DNA of 64,000 bases from Anaerotalea alkaliphila (GCF_010179735.1 NZ_JAAEEH010000013.1:1-64000); one strand, 5' to 3'; positions 16,557 through 26,629 are shown, counted from the first letter of the stretch. The notes: generated by a model from the letters alone, not told the origin. Translations and numbers: made by a program.

Positions 16557-16602
16557 AAAAAGCCGTCCCCCGCCCGCCTCTATGGGCGGGTGGGGGACGG
16601 CT
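16557..16602 (-). terminator. terminator of the NERD gene
   Basis: An 18-bp GC-rich stem with one mismatch (16561-16578 with 16585-16602) is followed on the minus strand by TTTTTGC. It isolates the clpC operon promoter from upstream transcription. Confidence 0.88.
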
Positions 16603-16608
16603 CCATTC

Positions 16609-17310
16609 CTAAAGCCTCTCCAATGCCTCCACCACATGCTCCTGGATGCTGGAGGAGAGATGCACATCCTCCCTCCGGTACCGTTTGATGTAGTCGATGA
16701 CCTGGACCGGCTCCGTGATGACCTTGACCCTCTTGGACTTCACGTGCATGATGCAGTCGCTGGAAAAGAACAGCATGGGGACGGCCTCCTGGTGGATTCC
16801 GGAGCGCTCCAGGAACAGGTCCATGCCCTTCTTGTGCCCCTGGATCTGCTTCAGCGGGTTGAAGATCCGCTTGGTGTAGCGTTCCCCGTTCTTTCCGATC
16901 TTCACCTTCTGGAGGTAGTTGTCTTCTTCCCTGCCGGTGATTGTCCCCTTGATGTGTTTCGTTTCCATGATGAACAGCCCGTTGAAGCCCACGATGACAA
17001 AATCGATCTGGCTGGACTTGCTGCCGTCCACGATGTGGATGTCACTGAACACCTTGTAGTTCCTGGGCAGCTTCTCCAGGAGGGAAAGCACTTCGTTCTC
17101 CCCCTTCAGGCCGAACTGCAGGATCTCCAGGTCGTTGATCAGCCTTACCATATGCAGTAGGGCGGCGATGCCGATGTAGATGGAAAACCCCTGGCTGACC
17201 TCCAGGAGCAGGAGGGAAATGGCCGTGGCTAAAACGCCCGCGGCCAGCTCCTTCTTGGTCCGGTTGATGTCTTGACGCAAATGATTGGATCGCTTGATGA
17301 TTTCAGCCAT
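16609..17310 (-). CDS. membrane-anchored NERD-domain protein
   Basis: 233 residues: two N-terminal hydrophobic segments (about 22-60), then a NERD (nuclease-related) domain with GENEVLSLLEKLP, SQIDFVIVGFNGLFIMETKH and downstream basic residues. The D...E-x-K core (Asp in QIDFV, Glu and Lys in METKH) is kept, so nuclease activity is possible. NERD proteins are poorly characterised and often sit near DNA-processing genes. It lies 41 bp after the zinc-ribbon membrane protein and ends at a strong terminator; the pair may form one transcript. Confidence 0.8.
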   Translation of the reverse strand: MAEIIKRSNHLRQDINRTKKELAAGVLATAISLLLLEVSQGFSIYIGIAALLHMVRLINDLEILQFGLKGENEVLSLLEKLPRNYKVFSDIHIVDGSKSSQIDFVIVGFNGLFIMETKHIKGTITGREEDNYLQKVKIGKNGERYTKRIFNPLKQIQGHKKGMDLFLERSGIHQEAVPMLFFSSDCIMHVKSKRVKVITEPVQVIDYIKRYRREDVHLSSSIQEHVVEALERL

Positions 17311-17351
17311 GCATCCCTACCCTCTCCCTGCCGGTTTTCGGCTCCAGCCGG

Positions 17352-17858
17352 TCAATAATAGGCGCCGCCCATGTTCCTGTAGAAGAACTCTCCAAAGAAG
17401 ATGAAGAAGAGGATGGACAGCACCAGGGAGATCAGGAAGAGGATCAGGGCCGCGATGGCGAAGTTCTTCTTGTTCCTGTTCACGTTGTTGCCGAAGGCCC
17501 ACTTGAAGATCAGGACGATGTTCAGGATGGGCACCGCCATCAGCAGATAGACGGCCAGCCAGGACCCCACCCCCATGGGGGCGTTCAGGTCCGGTCCCCC
17601 GTACTGTCCGGGGCCGGGACCCCCTGACGGACCCTGGAACTCCTGCCGGGGTTGGGGCGGCGCCACCGGGGGCGGTGCCGTCTGCTGCCAGGGCTGGGGT
17701 GGCGGGACCGGAGGCGGAACCTGCTGGCTGGCGGCCTGGGGCTTGGGTGCCTCCACCGGCTCCTGGCCGCCTCCTTCCGCTTTCACGAATTTGGTTCCGC
17801 AGTTGGCGCAAAACAGGGCTTCGTCCGGATTGGGTGCTCCACATTCTTCACAATACAT
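17352..17858 (-). CDS. zinc-ribbon, proline-rich membrane protein
   Basis: 168 residues: an N-terminal zinc ribbon (CEECGAPNPDEALFCANCG), a Pro/Gln-rich linker (about 35-85) and two hydrophobic helices, the second strongly aromatic near the C terminus (FIFFGEFFYRNMGG). Modular proteins of this kind are common in Firmicutes without a known role. An ATG at 17864 and one at 17858 are both possible; the second has better spacing from GGAAGGAG. It lies between purD and the NERD gene. Confidence 0.75.
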   Translation of the reverse strand: MYCEECGAPNPDEALFCANCGTKFVKAEGGGQEPVEAPKPQAASQQVPPPVPPPQPWQQTAPPPVAPPQPRQEFQGPSGGPGPGQYGGPDLNAPMGVGSWLAVYLLMAVPILNIVLIFKWAFGNNVNRNKKNFAIAALILFLISLVLSILFFIFFGEFFYRNMGGAYY

Positions 17859-17929
17859 ACGCATGCTCCTTCCCTCTTGTCAAATCTTATGTATCCTAAG
17901 GATAATACAAAAAGGGGGAAAAGTAAACG

Positions 17930-19198
17930 CTATTTGATGCCGATGTCCCTGCGGAAATGCTTGTCCGTGAAATCCACCTTCTCCACCATGGCGTAGGCCC
18001 TGCTCCTGGCCTCCTCCATGTCCTTGCCGAAGGCGGTGATCCCCAGGACCCGTCCGCCGCTGGTGGCCACCCGGCCATCCACGAGCTCCGTGCCCGCATG
18101 GAACACCAGGATGTCCGGGGTCCCTGCGGCCTCCTCCAGCCCTTGGATGGGATAGCCCTTCCTGTAGGCCACCGGGTAGCCTCCGGAAGCCAGGACCACG
18201 CAGACCGTGGAGCGCTCGTCCCATTCCAGGGTGATTTCGGAAAGCCGTCCCTCGATGGCGGCCTCCACCACGTCCACCAGGTCGTTCTTCAAACGGGGCA
18301 GTACCACCTGGGCTTCCGGGTCCCCGAAACGGGCGTTGTATTCCAGCACCCGGGGACCGTTGGGGGTCAGCATCAGGCCGAAGAAGATGATCCCCGTGAA
18401 GGGCCTTCCCTCGGCGGCCATGGCCGCAAGGGTGGGCTCGAACATGGTCTTTACGCACTCCCGGTGGATTTCCTCGGTGTAGTATTTGCTGGGGGAGAAG
18501 GTTCCCATGCCCCCCGTGTTCAGTCCCTGGTCGTTGTCCAAGGCCCGCTTGTGGTCCTGGGCGCTGACCATGGGGAGGCAGGTCTTCCCGTCGCAGAAGG
18601 AGAGGACGGACACCTCCGGCCCGGTCATGAACTCCTCCACCACCATCCGGCGGCCGGCGCTGCCGTACTTCAGGTCCACCATGATCTCGTCCACCCCTTC
18701 CAGGGCTTCCTCCCGGGTGTTGCAGATCAGCACGCCCTTGCCCAGGGCCAGTCCGTCCGCCTTCAGGACCACCGGATAGGTGCAGCCTTCCAGATAGGCC
18801 CGGGCCGCCCCGGGCTCGTCGAAGACCTCGTAGGCCGCCGTGGGGATGTCGTACTTCTTCATCAGCTCCTTGGCGAAGACCTTGCTTCCCTCCAGGACCG
18901 CCGCATCCTGCCGGGGTCCGAAGACCTTCAGCCCCGCTTCCTGGAACAGGTCCACAATCCCCAGCATGAGGGGGTCGTCCATGCCGATGATGGTCAGGTC
19001 GATGCCCTCCGCAAGGGCGAAGTCCCGTACCTTTTCGATCTCCGTGGCCTTCACCGGCACACACTGGGCCAGGGCCGCGATGCCCGCGTTGCCCGGGGCG
19101 CAGTAGATCTTCTCCACCCGGGGGCTCTGGGCCAGCTTCCATACGATGGCGTGCTCCCTGCCGCCGCTGCCCACCACCAATACCTTCAATTTATCCAT
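17930..19198 (-). CDS. purD: phosphoribosylamine-glycine ligase
   Basis: Step 2 of purine synthesis: phosphoribosylamine plus glycine and ATP to GAR. The 422 residues show the N-terminal GSGGREHAI motif, the ATP-grasp region (PVVLKADGLALGKGV) and the conserved EYNARFGDPEAQ near the C-terminal third. AAAGGG is 8 nt from the ATG at 19198. It is the last gene of the pur operon, 4 bp after purN. Confidence 0.97.
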   Translation of the reverse strand: MDKLKVLVVGSGGREHAIVWKLAQSPRVEKIYCAPGNAGIAALAQCVPVKATEIEKVRDFALAEGIDLTIIGMDDPLMLGIVDLFQEAGLKVFGPRQDAAVLEGSKVFAKELMKKYDIPTAAYEVFDEPGAARAYLEGCTYPVVLKADGLALGKGVLICNTREEALEGVDEIMVDLKYGSAGRRMVVEEFMTGPEVSVLSFCDGKTCLPMVSAQDHKRALDNDQGLNTGGMGTFSPSKYYTEEIHRECVKTMFEPTLAAMAAEGRPFTGIIFFGLMLTPNGPRVLEYNARFGDPEAQVVLPRLKNDLVDVVEAAIEGRLSEITLEWDERSTVCVVLASGGYPVAYRKGYPIQGLEEAAGTPDILVFHAGTELVDGRVATSGGRVLGITAFGKDMEEARSRAYAMVEKVDFTDKHFRRDIGIK

Positions 19199-19202
19199 GC
19201 TC

Positions 19203-19796
19203 CTACCCTTTCCTGTTTGCAATCATTTGGATGGCCTGGGGCAGAATCACCCATTCCGCTTCTTCCATGACCCTGCGCTGCAGGGTTTCCGGGGTGTCCT
19301 GGGGAAGGACCTCCACCGCCTTCTGCAGCAGGATGGGGCCCGTATCCGTGCCTTCGTCCACGAGATGGACGGTGGCGCCGGTGACCTTCACCCCCCGGGC
19401 CAGGGCGGCCTCATGGACCTTCAGCCCGTAGTAGCCCTCTCCGCAAAAAGAGGGGATCAGCGAGGGGTGGATGTTGATGATCCTGCCCTCGAAGGCCCGG
19501 ACGAACGCCGGTCCCAGCACCACCAGGTAGCCGGCCATGACCACCAGGTCCACGCCCTTGTCCTGGAAATGCCGGGCCAGCGCCTGGTTGAACGCTTCCG
19601 CCGATTCGAACTGCCGGGGGCTGATCCAGGCGGCGTCGATGCCTTCCTTCTCCGCCCGGGCCAGGGCATGGGCGTTCTTCCGGTTGCTGACCACCGTGGC
19701 GATCTCCACCCCGGTCAGCTTCCCTTCCTTGATCCGGTCGATGATGGCCTGGAGGTTGGTTCCCCCGCCGGACACCAGCACGCCGATCTTCAGCAT
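19203..19796 (-). CDS. purN: phosphoribosylglycinamide formyltransferase
   Basis: Step 3: formylates GAR using 10-formyl-tetrahydrofolate. The 197 residues include the phosphate loop [10 protein letters not shown] and the catalytic set (Asn and His in INIHPSLIP, Asp in [11 protein letters not shown]). Length is normal. It overlaps the purM stop by 7 bp, so translation is coupled. Confidence 0.97.
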   Translation of the reverse strand: MLKIGVLVSGGGTNLQAIIDRIKEGKLTGVEIATVVSNRKNAHALARAEKEGIDAAWISPRQFESAEAFNQALARHFQDKGVDLVVMAGYLVVLGPAFVRAFEGRIINIHPSLIPSFCGEGYYGLKVHEAALARGVKVTGATVHLVDEGTDTGPILLQKAVEVLPQDTPETLQRRVMEEAEWVILPQAIQMIANRKG

Positions 19797-20818
19797 AGCT
19801 CCACTCCCTCTGCGCCTTCCCTCACCTGGCCGATGACATAGGCCTTCTCGCCTCTGGCTTCCAGGACCCGGATGGCCTTTTCGGCCTCTTCCGCAGTCAT
19901 GGCGGCCACCATGCCGATGCCCATGTTGAAGGTGTTGTACATGTCCCTCTGGGGGATGTCCCCCAGCCCCTGCATCACCTGGAAAACAGGCAGCACGGGC
20001 CAGCTTCCCAGCTGGATGGAGGCCATGGCCCCTTCCGGGAGCATCCGGGGGATGTTCTCGATGAAGCCGCCGCCGGTGACATGGCTGAGGGCCTTGATGT
20101 CAACGTCGGCTTCCTTCAGGGCCTGGATGGTCTTCACGTAGATCCGGGTGGGCTCCAGGAGGGCGTCCCCCAGGGTGGCGCCCAGGGCCTCGTTGTAGGC
20201 CGAAAGGTTCTCCGCGTTGATGTCGAAGAGCTTGCGCACCAGGGAGTAGCCGTTGCTGTGGATGCCCGAGGAGGGCAGGCCCAGCAGCACGTCGCCGGCC
20301 TGCACCCTGGAGCCGTCGATGACGTCCTTCTTGTCCACGATGCCCACGGAGAATCCCGCCAGGTCGTACTCGTCCTCCGGATAAAAGCCCGGCATCTCGG
20401 CGGTCTCCCCGCCGATGAGGGCGGCCCCGGACTGGCGGCAGCCTTCCGCAATCCCCCCCACGATGGTGGCGATCTTCTCGGGCACGTTCTTGCCGCAGGC
20501 GATGTAGTCCAGGAAGAAGAGGGGTTCGGCTCCCGCGCAGATGATGTCGTTGACGCACATGGCCACGGCGTCGATGCCGATGGTGTCGTGCCTGTCCAAG
20601 ACAAAGGCCACCTTCAGCTTGGTCCCCACCCCGTCGGTGCCGGAAACTAGGATGGGCTCCTCCATCTTGTGCTTGGCCAGGGAGAACAGGCCTCCGAAGC
20701 CTCCGATGTCTGTGGCCACCTCTTCACGGAAGGTGGAACGCACATGGTCCTTCATCAGTTCTACCGCTTTGTATCCGGCTTCCACGTCCACGCCGGCTTC
20801 CTTGTAGCTTATTGACAT
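19790..20818 (-). CDS. purM: phosphoribosylformylglycinamidine cyclo-ligase
   Basis: Step 5: ATP-dependent closure of FGAM to AIR. The 342 residues show [38 protein letters not shown] and [14 protein letters not shown], all typical of PurM. The ATG at 20818 has GAGGAGG upstream and overlaps the purF end by 10 bp. PurL/PurQ/PurS, which make its substrate, are not in the window. Confidence 0.97.
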   Translation of the reverse strand: MSISYKEAGVDVEAGYKAVELMKDHVRSTFREEVATDIGGFGGLFSLAKHKMEEPILVSGTDGVGTKLKVAFVLDRHDTIGIDAVAMCVNDIICAGAEPLFFLDYIACGKNVPEKIATIVGGIAEGCRQSGAALIGGETAEMPGFYPEDEYDLAGFSVGIVDKKDVIDGSRVQAGDVLLGLPSSGIHSNGYSLVRKLFDINAENLSAYNEALGATLGDALLEPTRIYVKTIQALKEADVDIKALSHVTGGGFIENIPRMLPEGAMASIQLGSWPVLPVFQVMQGLGDIPQRDMYNTFNMGIGMVAAMTAEEAEKAIRVLEARGEKAYVIGQVREGAEGVELC

Positions 20819-22218
20819 CCCCTTGCCTCCTCGTCTTCGATCTTGACTGGATAGTCCCCGCTGAAGCACGCCGTGCAGAACTGCAGTTTGGCTTCCTTGC
20901 AGGTTTCCAGCAGGCTTTCCCTGCTGATGTAGCCCAAGCTGTCGGCGCAGATCATCTCACGGATCTCGTCGATGGAGTGGTTGCTGGCCACCAGGTTCTT
21001 GCGCTCCGGCGTGTCGATGCCGAAGTAGCAGGAATATTTCACCGGCGGGGAGCTGATCCGCACATGGACCTCCGTAGCCCCCGCTTCCCGCAGCAGGTTC
21101 ACGATGTGCCTGCTGGTGGTTCCCCGGACGATGGAGTCGTCGATCATGACCACCCGTTTCCCCTCCACGATGGAGCGGATGGGGTTCAGCTTCAGGTGGA
21201 CCCCCAGCTCCCGCTGGACCTGGTTGGGCTGGATGAAGGTCCTGCCCACGTAACGGTTCTTCATGAAGCCTCCGGCCTGGGGGATGCCCGAGGCCACGGA
21301 ATAGCCGTGGGCCGCCGCCAGTCCCGAGTCGGGAACGCCGATGACCACGTCCGCCTCCACCGGATGCTCCTTGGCCAGGGCCTCTCCCGCACGGTAGCGG
21401 GCCTTGTAGACCTCCAGCCCCTCGATCACGCTGTCCGGACGGGCGAAATAGATGTATTCGAAGACACACAGGGCGGACCGCTTGGATGCGCCCTCCACGT
21501 GCATGCTGCGCATGCCGTTCTCGTCGATGATGATGATCTCGCCAGGCTCCACGTCCCGGACCAGCTTCACACCCAGGGTGTCGAAGGCGCAGGACTCGGA
21601 GGAGAAGACGTAGTTGCCGTCCTTGATGCCCATGACCAGGGGACGCATGCCCAGGGGGTCCCGGGCCGCGATCAGCTTCTTGGGGGTCATGACCAGGAGG
21701 GCGTAGGCCCCCCGGATCACGCCCATGACCTCCTCCAGGGACTCCTCGATGTTCCTGTGCCGGATCCGGGCACGGGACAGGAGGGCCGCGATGACCTCGG
21801 AGTCGGTGGTGGTCTGGAAGATGGTCCCCTGGGCCTCCAACTCCGCCCGCAGGCGCTTGGCGTTGGTCAGGTTCCCGTTGTGGGCCAGGGCCATGTGGCC
21901 CTTGGTGTACTTGATGACCAGGGGCTGGGCGTTCTCCGCCAGGCTGTCCCCGGAAGTGGAGTAACGTACATGGCCGATGGCCGAATGGCCCTTCAGGTAG
22001 TCCAGGATCACGTCGTCGAAGATTTCGTTCACCATCCCCATTTCCTTCCGGTAAAGGATGGTGCCGCTGTTGTTCACCGCAATCCCCGCGCTCTCCTGTC
22101 CCCTGTGCTGAAGGGAGAAAAGCCCGTAGTAGGCCATCCGGGCGGTGTCCACCTGGGATTCCCTGTTGGTGTAGATTCCGAAAACGCCGCATTCTTCCTG
22201 CAATTTGTCGTCAAACAT
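20809..22218 (-). CDS. purF: amidophosphoribosyltransferase
   Basis: First committed step: PRPP plus glutamine to phosphoribosylamine. The 469 residues begin with a short propeptide (1-9) before the catalytic Cys10 in EECGVFGIY, as in the Bacillus type that is processed to expose cysteine. The PRPP loop is [14 protein letters not shown], and the C-terminal [11 protein letters not shown] carries cysteines placed like iron-sulfur ligands. AGGAGG precedes the ATG. Confidence 0.97.
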   Translation of the reverse strand: MFDDKLQEECGVFGIYTNRESQVDTARMAYYGLFSLQHRGQESAGIAVNNSGTILYRKEMGMVNEIFDDVILDYLKGHSAIGHVRYSTSGDSLAENAQPLVIKYTKGHMALAHNGNLTNAKRLRAELEAQGTIFQTTTDSEVIAALLSRARIRHRNIEESLEEVMGVIRGAYALLVMTPKKLIAARDPLGMRPLVMGIKDGNYVFSSESCAFDTLGVKLVRDVEPGEIIIIDENGMRSMHVEGASKRSALCVFEYIYFARPDSVIEGLEVYKARYRAGEALAKEHPVEADVVIGVPDSGLAAAHGYSVASGIPQAGGFMKNRYVGRTFIQPNQVQRELGVHLKLNPIRSIVEGKRVVMIDDSIVRGTTSRHIVNLLREAGATEVHVRISSPPVKYSCYFGIDTPERKNLVASNHSIDEIREMICADSLGYISRESLLETCKEAKLQFCTACFSGDYPVKIEDEEARGCQ

Positions 22219-22227
22219 CTTTTCCTC

Positions 22228-22938
22228 CTATACGCCCAGAAGCCGTTTCATGACTTCCTGGTATGCGCCTTCCACGTTCCCCAGGTCCCTGCGGAACCGG
22301 TCCTTGTCCAGTTTCTCCTGTGTCACCGTATCCCAGAACCTGCAGGTGTCGGGTGAGATCTCGTCCGCCAGGATGATTTCCCCATCGGAGGTCCTGCCGA
22401 ATTCGATCTTGAAGTCGATCAGGGCGATGTTCACCGTCTTGAGGTACTCCGAAAGCACCTCGTTCACCTTGAAGGACATTGCCGCGATCTTGTCCAGCTC
22501 TTCCCGGGTGGCCAGCTCCAGGGCGAAGATGTGGTAGTCGTTGATCATGGGGTCTCCCAGGGCGTCGTCCTTGTAGCAGTACTCCAGTACGGTGTGCTTC
22601 ATGGGGGTCCCTTCGGGAAGGCCCAGCCGCTTGCTCAGGCTGCCTGCCGCTATGTTGCGCACGATGACTTCCAGGGGGATGATGCTTACCTTGCGGACCA
22701 CGGTCTCCCGGTCGTTGAGCTCCTCCACCAGGTGGGTCTTGATCCCCTCCTTGGTCAGGAGGCCCATGAGGTGGTTGGAAACACGGTTGTTGACGCTTCC
22801 CTTGGCTTCGATGGTACCCTTCTTCACCCCGTTGAAGGCGGTGGCGTCATCCTTGTAGGAAACGACCAGCAGTTCCGGATCCTCCGTGGTGTACACCTTT
22901 TTTGCCTTGCCTTCGTACAACAGCGCTTTCTTCTCCAT
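22228..22938 (-). CDS. purC: SAICAR synthetase
   Basis: Step 8: joins CAIR and aspartate using ATP. The 236 residues contain [19 protein letters not shown], the signature [12 protein letters not shown] and [10 protein letters not shown]; length is that of the short bacterial form. GGAGG precedes the ATG, and the stop of purE is 2 bp upstream. Confidence 0.97.
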   Translation of the reverse strand: MEKKALLYEGKAKKVYTTEDPELLVVSYKDDATAFNGVKKGTIEAKGSVNNRVSNHLMGLLTKEGIKTHLVEELNDRETVVRKVSIIPLEVIVRNIAAGSLSKRLGLPEGTPMKHTVLEYCYKDDALGDPMINDYHIFALELATREELDKIAAMSFKVNEVLSEYLKTVNIALIDFKIEFGRTSDGEIILADEISPDTCRFWDTVTQEKLDKDRFRRDLGNVEGAYQEVMKRLLGV

Positions 22939-22940
22939 GT

Positions 22941-23465
22941 CTATTCCTCCAGATATTTTTTCACATAGTCGGCATGTCCCAGGGCTTCCAGTTCTTCCGC
23001 CTTCCCCTCCACCATGGTCCTGAGGGATTCCTTGTAGGCCAGGACCCTTTCATGGACGTCCTCCTGGAAGGCCCCCAGCATCTGTGCGGCCAGCAGGCCG
23101 GCATTCTTGGCTCCGTTGATGGCCACCGTGGCCACCGGGATCCCCGGGGGCATCTGGACGATGGAATAGAGGGAGTCCACGCCGGAAAGGCTTTTGGTCT
23201 TCACGGGCACCCCGATGACGGGCAGTCCCGTGAGGGAGGCCACCATTCCGGGGAGGTGGGCGGCTCCCCCCGCGCCGGCGACGATCACCTTGATGCCCCG
23301 CCCCTTCGCCTCCTTGGCGTAGGTGTACATCCGGTCCGGGGTCCGGTGGGCCGATACGACGGTCAGTTCATAGCCGATCCCCAGCTCCTCCAGGATCTTG
23401 GCCGCTTCTTGCATGACAGGCAGGTCAGAGTCGCTGCCCATGATGATGCCGACTGTTGCTTGCAT
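22941..23465 (-). CDS. purE: N5-CAIR mutase
   Basis: Converts N5-CAIR, the PurK product, to CAIR (class I PurE). The 174 residues show [19 protein letters not shown] with the active-site His, and [15 protein letters not shown]. It lies between purK and purC in the operon, 18 bp after purK. Confidence 0.97.
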   Translation of the reverse strand: MQATVGIIMGSDSDLPVMQEAAKILEELGIGYELTVVSAHRTPDRMYTYAKEAKGRGIKVIVAGAGGAAHLPGMVASLTGLPVIGVPVKTKSLSGVDSLYSIVQMPPGIPVATVAINGAKNAGLLAAQMLGAFQEDVHERVLAYKESLRTMVEGKAEELEALGHADYVKKYLEE

Positions 23466-23483
23466 GTGTTTCCTCCTATGCGC

Positions 23484-24641
23484 TTATGCTTCGCCCACGA
23501 TCTTTATGCAGGCTTTGGCTGTTTCCGCTTCCTTTTCCGCCTCTTCCAGGGTCTTGCCCACCACGGTCAGATGCCCCATTTTCCTGTAGGGCTTCACGTC
23601 CTCTTTTCCGTAGAGGTGGACCTTCACCCGGGGGTTCCGGTAGGCGTCTTCCAGCCCCAGGACCCGGGTCCTTCCCGACGCCCCGGGCTCTCCCAGGAGG
23701 TTCCGCATGACCACCGGCGTCCGCAGGGACACGTCCCCCAGGGGCAGTCCGGTGATGGCCCGGATGTGCTGCTCGAACTGGGAGGTGAGGCAGGCCTCGA
23801 TGGTGTAGTGGCCGGAGTTGTGTGGCCTGGGGGCCACCTCGTTCACCAGCACGTTGTTCTGGTCGTCCACGAACATCTCCACGCAGAACATGCCCACGCC
23901 GTGGAAGACCTCCATCACGTCATGGGCCAGTTTGGTGGCCTTTTCGGTGCATCCGTCGGAGATGTCCGCCGGCACCCGGGTGGTGTCCAGGATGCTGTCC
24001 ACGTGCACGTTCTCCCCTACGGGGTAGACCACGATCTCCCCGTCGATGCCCCTGCAGGCCAGCACGGAAATCTCCTTCACGAAGGGCACGAAGGCCTCCA
24101 CCATCAGGGGGGTGCTTCCCGCGCCCAGGGCGTCGAAGGCGTCCATCATGTCGTCCTCGGTGCGGATCAGGGCGTTCCCCTTGCCGTCATAGCCCCCCAG
24201 GCAGGTCTTGAGCATCATGGGGTAGCCGTAGAGGCTGCTGGCGTCCAGGATGTCCGTCCGCTTCGCGATCTGCATGAACGCAGGCACCGGGATCCCCGCT
24301 TGTGCAAGGACCGTCTTCTGCCGGAACTTGTCCTGGATGACCTCCAGGCTCTCCACCGCCGGATAGACGGTGTATCCCCTGGACTCCAGCTCCTTCAGGG
24401 CCTGCACGCTGATATGCTCGAACTCGTAGGTGACCACATCCGTCTTCTCGGCCAGTTCCAGCATGGCGTCCCCGTCCGTGAAGGAAGCCACGATCTGTTT
24501 GTCTGCGATGCTGTGTGCAGGGCAGGCCGGAGTGGGGTCCAGGACCACCACATGGAACCCCAGCCTTTTGGCGTCCAGGATCATCATTTTTCCCAGCTGG
24601 CCGCCGCCGATGATGCCGATCCGCTTCTTCAGTACATCCAT
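23484..24641 (-). CDS. purK: N5-carboxyaminoimidazole ribonucleotide synthase
   Basis: ATP- and bicarbonate-dependent carboxylation of AIR. The 385 residues form an ATP-grasp enzyme with the N-terminal GIIGGGQLGKMM, LKTCLGGYDGKGN and the conserved EVAPRPHNSGHYTIEAC. Of two in-frame ATGs (24647, 24641) the second has better spacing from GAGG. It is the first gene of the operon, directly behind the promoter and PurR boxes. The order purK-purE is less usual than purE-purK. Confidence 0.96.
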   Translation of the reverse strand: MDVLKKRIGIIGGGQLGKMMILDAKRLGFHVVVLDPTPACPAHSIADKQIVASFTDGDAMLELAEKTDVVTYEFEHISVQALKELESRGYTVYPAVESLEVIQDKFRQKTVLAQAGIPVPAFMQIAKRTDILDASSLYGYPMMLKTCLGGYDGKGNALIRTEDDMMDAFDALGAGSTPLMVEAFVPFVKEISVLACRGIDGEIVVYPVGENVHVDSILDTTRVPADISDGCTEKATKLAHDVMEVFHGVGMFCVEMFVDDQNNVLVNEVAPRPHNSGHYTIEACLTSQFEQHIRAITGLPLGDVSLRTPVVMRNLLGEPGASGRTRVLGLEDAYRNPRVKVHLYGKEDVKPYRKMGHLTVVGKTLEEAEKEAETAKACIKIVGEA

Positions 24642-24690
24642 TTTCATTACCTCATTCGCATTTTTGTCCCATAGGACATGTCATAGGGTT

Positions 24691-24719
24691 ATTTTACCGT
24701 TAAAAATAAGTTGCGTCAA
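24691..24719 (-). promoter_or_regulatory. pur operon promoter
   Basis: On the minus strand TTGACG (24714-24719), a 17-bp spacer and TAAAAT (24691-24696) give a start near 24684 and a leader of about 40 nt. The leader is too short for a purine riboswitch. Confidence 0.8.
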
Positions 24720-24723
24720 TATT

Positions 24724-24767
24724 TTTTCCGAACATTATGTATTGTTTTTATTTTATTATTCGGATAT
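24724..24767. promoter_or_regulatory. paired PurR boxes (Bacillus-type operator)
   Basis: TTTTCCGAACATT (24724-24736) and, inverted, ATTATTCGGATAT (24755-24767) each match the PurBox AWWWCCGAACWWT at all but one position and are 18 bp apart. They lie just upstream of the -35, where PurR binds in Bacillus. A PurR regulator elsewhere in the genome is implied. Confidence 0.7.
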
Positions 24768-24768
24768 C

Positions 24769-25473
24769 TCAGCCCAGCCAGGCCGCCAGCCCCAGCAGGA
24801 GCGGAAGGAGCAGCACCGTCAGGATTCCCGTGAGGACCATGGAAAGGCTGCTCATGACCCCGGTGGTCTCCGACATCTCCAGGGCCTTGGAGGTCCCCAG
24901 GGCATGGGAGGCGCCGCCGATGGCCACCCCCCGGGCGATTTCCGATTCCACCCCCAGCAGCCTAAGCACCGCCGGCGCCGCCACGGCCCCCAGGATCCCC
25001 GTGAGGATGATGCAGAGCACCGTGATGCTCACCACGCCCCCCAGCTGCTCCGAAAGGGGCACCCCGAAGGCGGTGGTGATGGACTTGGGGAGGATGGAGA
25101 GGAACATGCCCGTATCCAGCCCCAGCAGCCGGGACAGTCCCCAGATGGAGAAGAAGGATGTCAGCACCGCCACCAGCCCCCCCAGCAGGATGGGCCCCAG
25201 ATGCTTGCGGACCAGCCGCCGGTTGTGGTGGAGGGGGATGGCCAGGGAGACGGTGGCCAGGTTCACCATCATGGCCACCATCTGCCCGCCCCCGTCCATG
25301 TACTCCTGGTAGGTGACCCCCAGGACCCGCAGGACCAGCATGCAAAGAAGGGCCGCCACCATCATGGGGTTTGCAAGCTCCCCCCACCGGCGCCGGGCCC
25401 GGATCCCCACCTGGTAGGCCGCCAGGGAGAGGAACCATCCGAAATAAAGGTTTTGCGTCAGCGCCTCCCTCAT
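24769..25473 (-). CDS. lrgB: LrgB/CidB-family membrane protein
   Basis: 234 residues with about six or seven hydrophobic helices and the family's conserved segments LPKSITTAFGVPLSEQLGG and ARGVAIGGASHALGTSKA. LrgB works with LrgA in holin/antiholin-like control of murein hydrolases or in export of small metabolites; the exact role is debated. ATGA overlap with lrgA (25470-25473) couples the pair. It ends at the PurR box. Confidence 0.92.
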   Translation of the reverse strand: MREALTQNLYFGWFLSLAAYQVGIRARRRWGELANPMMVAALLCMLVLRVLGVTYQEYMDGGGQMVAMMVNLATVSLAIPLHHNRRLVRKHLGPILLGGLVAVLTSFFSIWGLSRLLGLDTGMFLSILPKSITTAFGVPLSEQLGGVVSITVLCIILTGILGAVAAPAVLRLLGVESEIARGVAIGGASHALGTSKALEMSETTGVMSSLSMVLTGILTVLLLPLLLGLAAWLG

Positions 25474-25844
25474 CCCTTCGCCCCCTTCCCCGCCTGGTGC
25501 CGGACCAAGAACTGGACGGCCAGGGCGGTGGTGCCCATCACCAGCAGGGTGCTCGCCCCCACCATCACCAGCAGCTGCCACCAGTACCTACCCAGCAGCT
25601 CCCCCTGGGTCATGATCCCCGCCGCCAGGGGGACGAAGAAGAAGGCCATGTTCCCCACGAGGAAATTCCCCACCCCTTCCACCTGGGCGGGCTCCACCTT
25701 CTTCGTCAGAAACAGCAGGAACAGCAATCCCATCCCCAGCATGGCCCCCGGCACCGGAAAAAGGGGCCGCAGCAGGGTGGCCCCCATCTGCCCCACCAGG
25801 AACACGCCTAGGATCCAGGCCGCTTCTTTGAATGTTTTCGTCAT
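25470..25844 (-). CDS. lrgA: LrgA/CidA-family holin-like protein
   Basis: 124 residues, four hydrophobic helices, with the family's PVPGAMLGMGLLFLL and NMAFFFVPLAAGIM segments. Strong GGAGGG before the ATG at 25844. A TATACT (25870-25875, minus strand) may be its -10, with no good -35. In many Firmicutes lrgAB is controlled by a two-component system; here the nearest one (32.7-34.4 kb) is separated only by the inserted sugar cassette. Confidence 0.92.
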   Translation of the reverse strand: MTKTFKEAAWILGVFLVGQMGATLLRPLFPVPGAMLGMGLLFLLFLTKKVEPAQVEGVGNFLVGNMAFFFVPLAAGIMTQGELLGRYWWQLLVMVGASTLLVMGTTALAVQFLVRHQAGKGAKG

Positions 25845-25884
25845 CACATACCCTCCTTCCCATCCCTTAAGTATAGCACATGGG

Positions 25885-25932
25885 CATAGCAAAAGGAACA
25901 GGTCTGGCATGAACTGCCCCTGTTCCTCATCG
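25885..25932. repeat. 48-bp direct repeat, left copy (contains a terminator)
   Basis: Identical to 32636-32683. It includes the hairpin AGGAACAGG...CCTGTTCCT followed on the minus strand by TTTTGC, which here terminates the DeoR gene. Identity ends exactly at 25884/25885 and 25932/25933. Confidence 0.95.
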
Positions 25933-25933
25933 T

Positions 25934-26629
25934 CTAGTCTTCCTCTGTGATCAGAATGCCTTCGCTGAGTTCGAACACCTTGGAAAACGCATATTTGTTC
26001 TTCTTGGAAGTATCCATCAGGACATACGTCGTCTTGGAATAATCCTTGACGATTTCCTTCTTTCTTGCTTCCCTGAAATCATATGTATAGATGGCGCCGT
26101 CTTCGATGTATCCGTTCGCACCGATGAAGGCTTTGTCGAAATGCATGCTCATGATCATCTTTTCCGTCAACGTGCCGTAGACCGATTCCAGGTCGTCCCG
26201 CACTTCCCCGCCCAGCAGAATGCACGTGGCTCCTTTGATGGGCATGTTTTCCATCAGCTGCGTGCTGCTGCTTACGATGGTGATATTCCTCCCCGGCAGA
26301 TACTTCAGCATGGCGACAGTCGTCGTACCGGAATCCACATAGATGCAATCCCCATCCTCCACAAGAGCGGCCGCTTTTTTTGCAATGATCTCTTTGGCTT
26401 CGCTGTTGATCAGCCGCTTCCTTGCCACCGGTTCGTCGTAATCGCCATTTTTTATCCTGACAGCGCCGCCGCGCATGACGACGATCTCGCCATCCTCCTC
26501 CAGGGCCCGTAAATCACGCCGGATCGTTGAGAGCGAAATCCCAAGCTCCTCTGACAGGTCCTTGATGTAAGCGACATCGCTTTGCGTGATTTGCTTCAAT
26601 AATTCTTGTTTTCGCAAATCCGGAACCAT
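25934..26629 (-). CDS. DeoR-family transcriptional regulator of the sugar cassette
   Basis: 231 residues: an N-terminal winged helix (LRKQELLKQI, ISLSTIRRDLRALEEDGEIVV) and the DeoR C-terminal sugar-phosphate sensor domain (VDSGTTTVAMLKYLPG, AFIGANGY). GAGGTGG lies 5 nt before the ATG at 26629; the ATG at 26641 lacks an RBS. It ends the cassette and stops 2 bp from the left direct repeat. It has its own promoter and probably represses the cassette until a phosphorylated sugar is made. Confidence 0.9.
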   Translation of the reverse strand: MVPDLRKQELLKQITQSDVAYIKDLSEELGISLSTIRRDLRALEEDGEIVVMRGGAVRIKNGDYDEPVARKRLINSEAKEIIAKKAAALVEDGDCIYVDSGTTTVAMLKYLPGRNITIVSSSTQLMENMPIKGATCILLGGEVRDDLESVYGTLTEKMIMSMHFDKAFIGANGYIEDGAIYTYDFREARKKEIVKDYSKTTYVLMDTSKKNKYAFSKVFELSEGILITEED

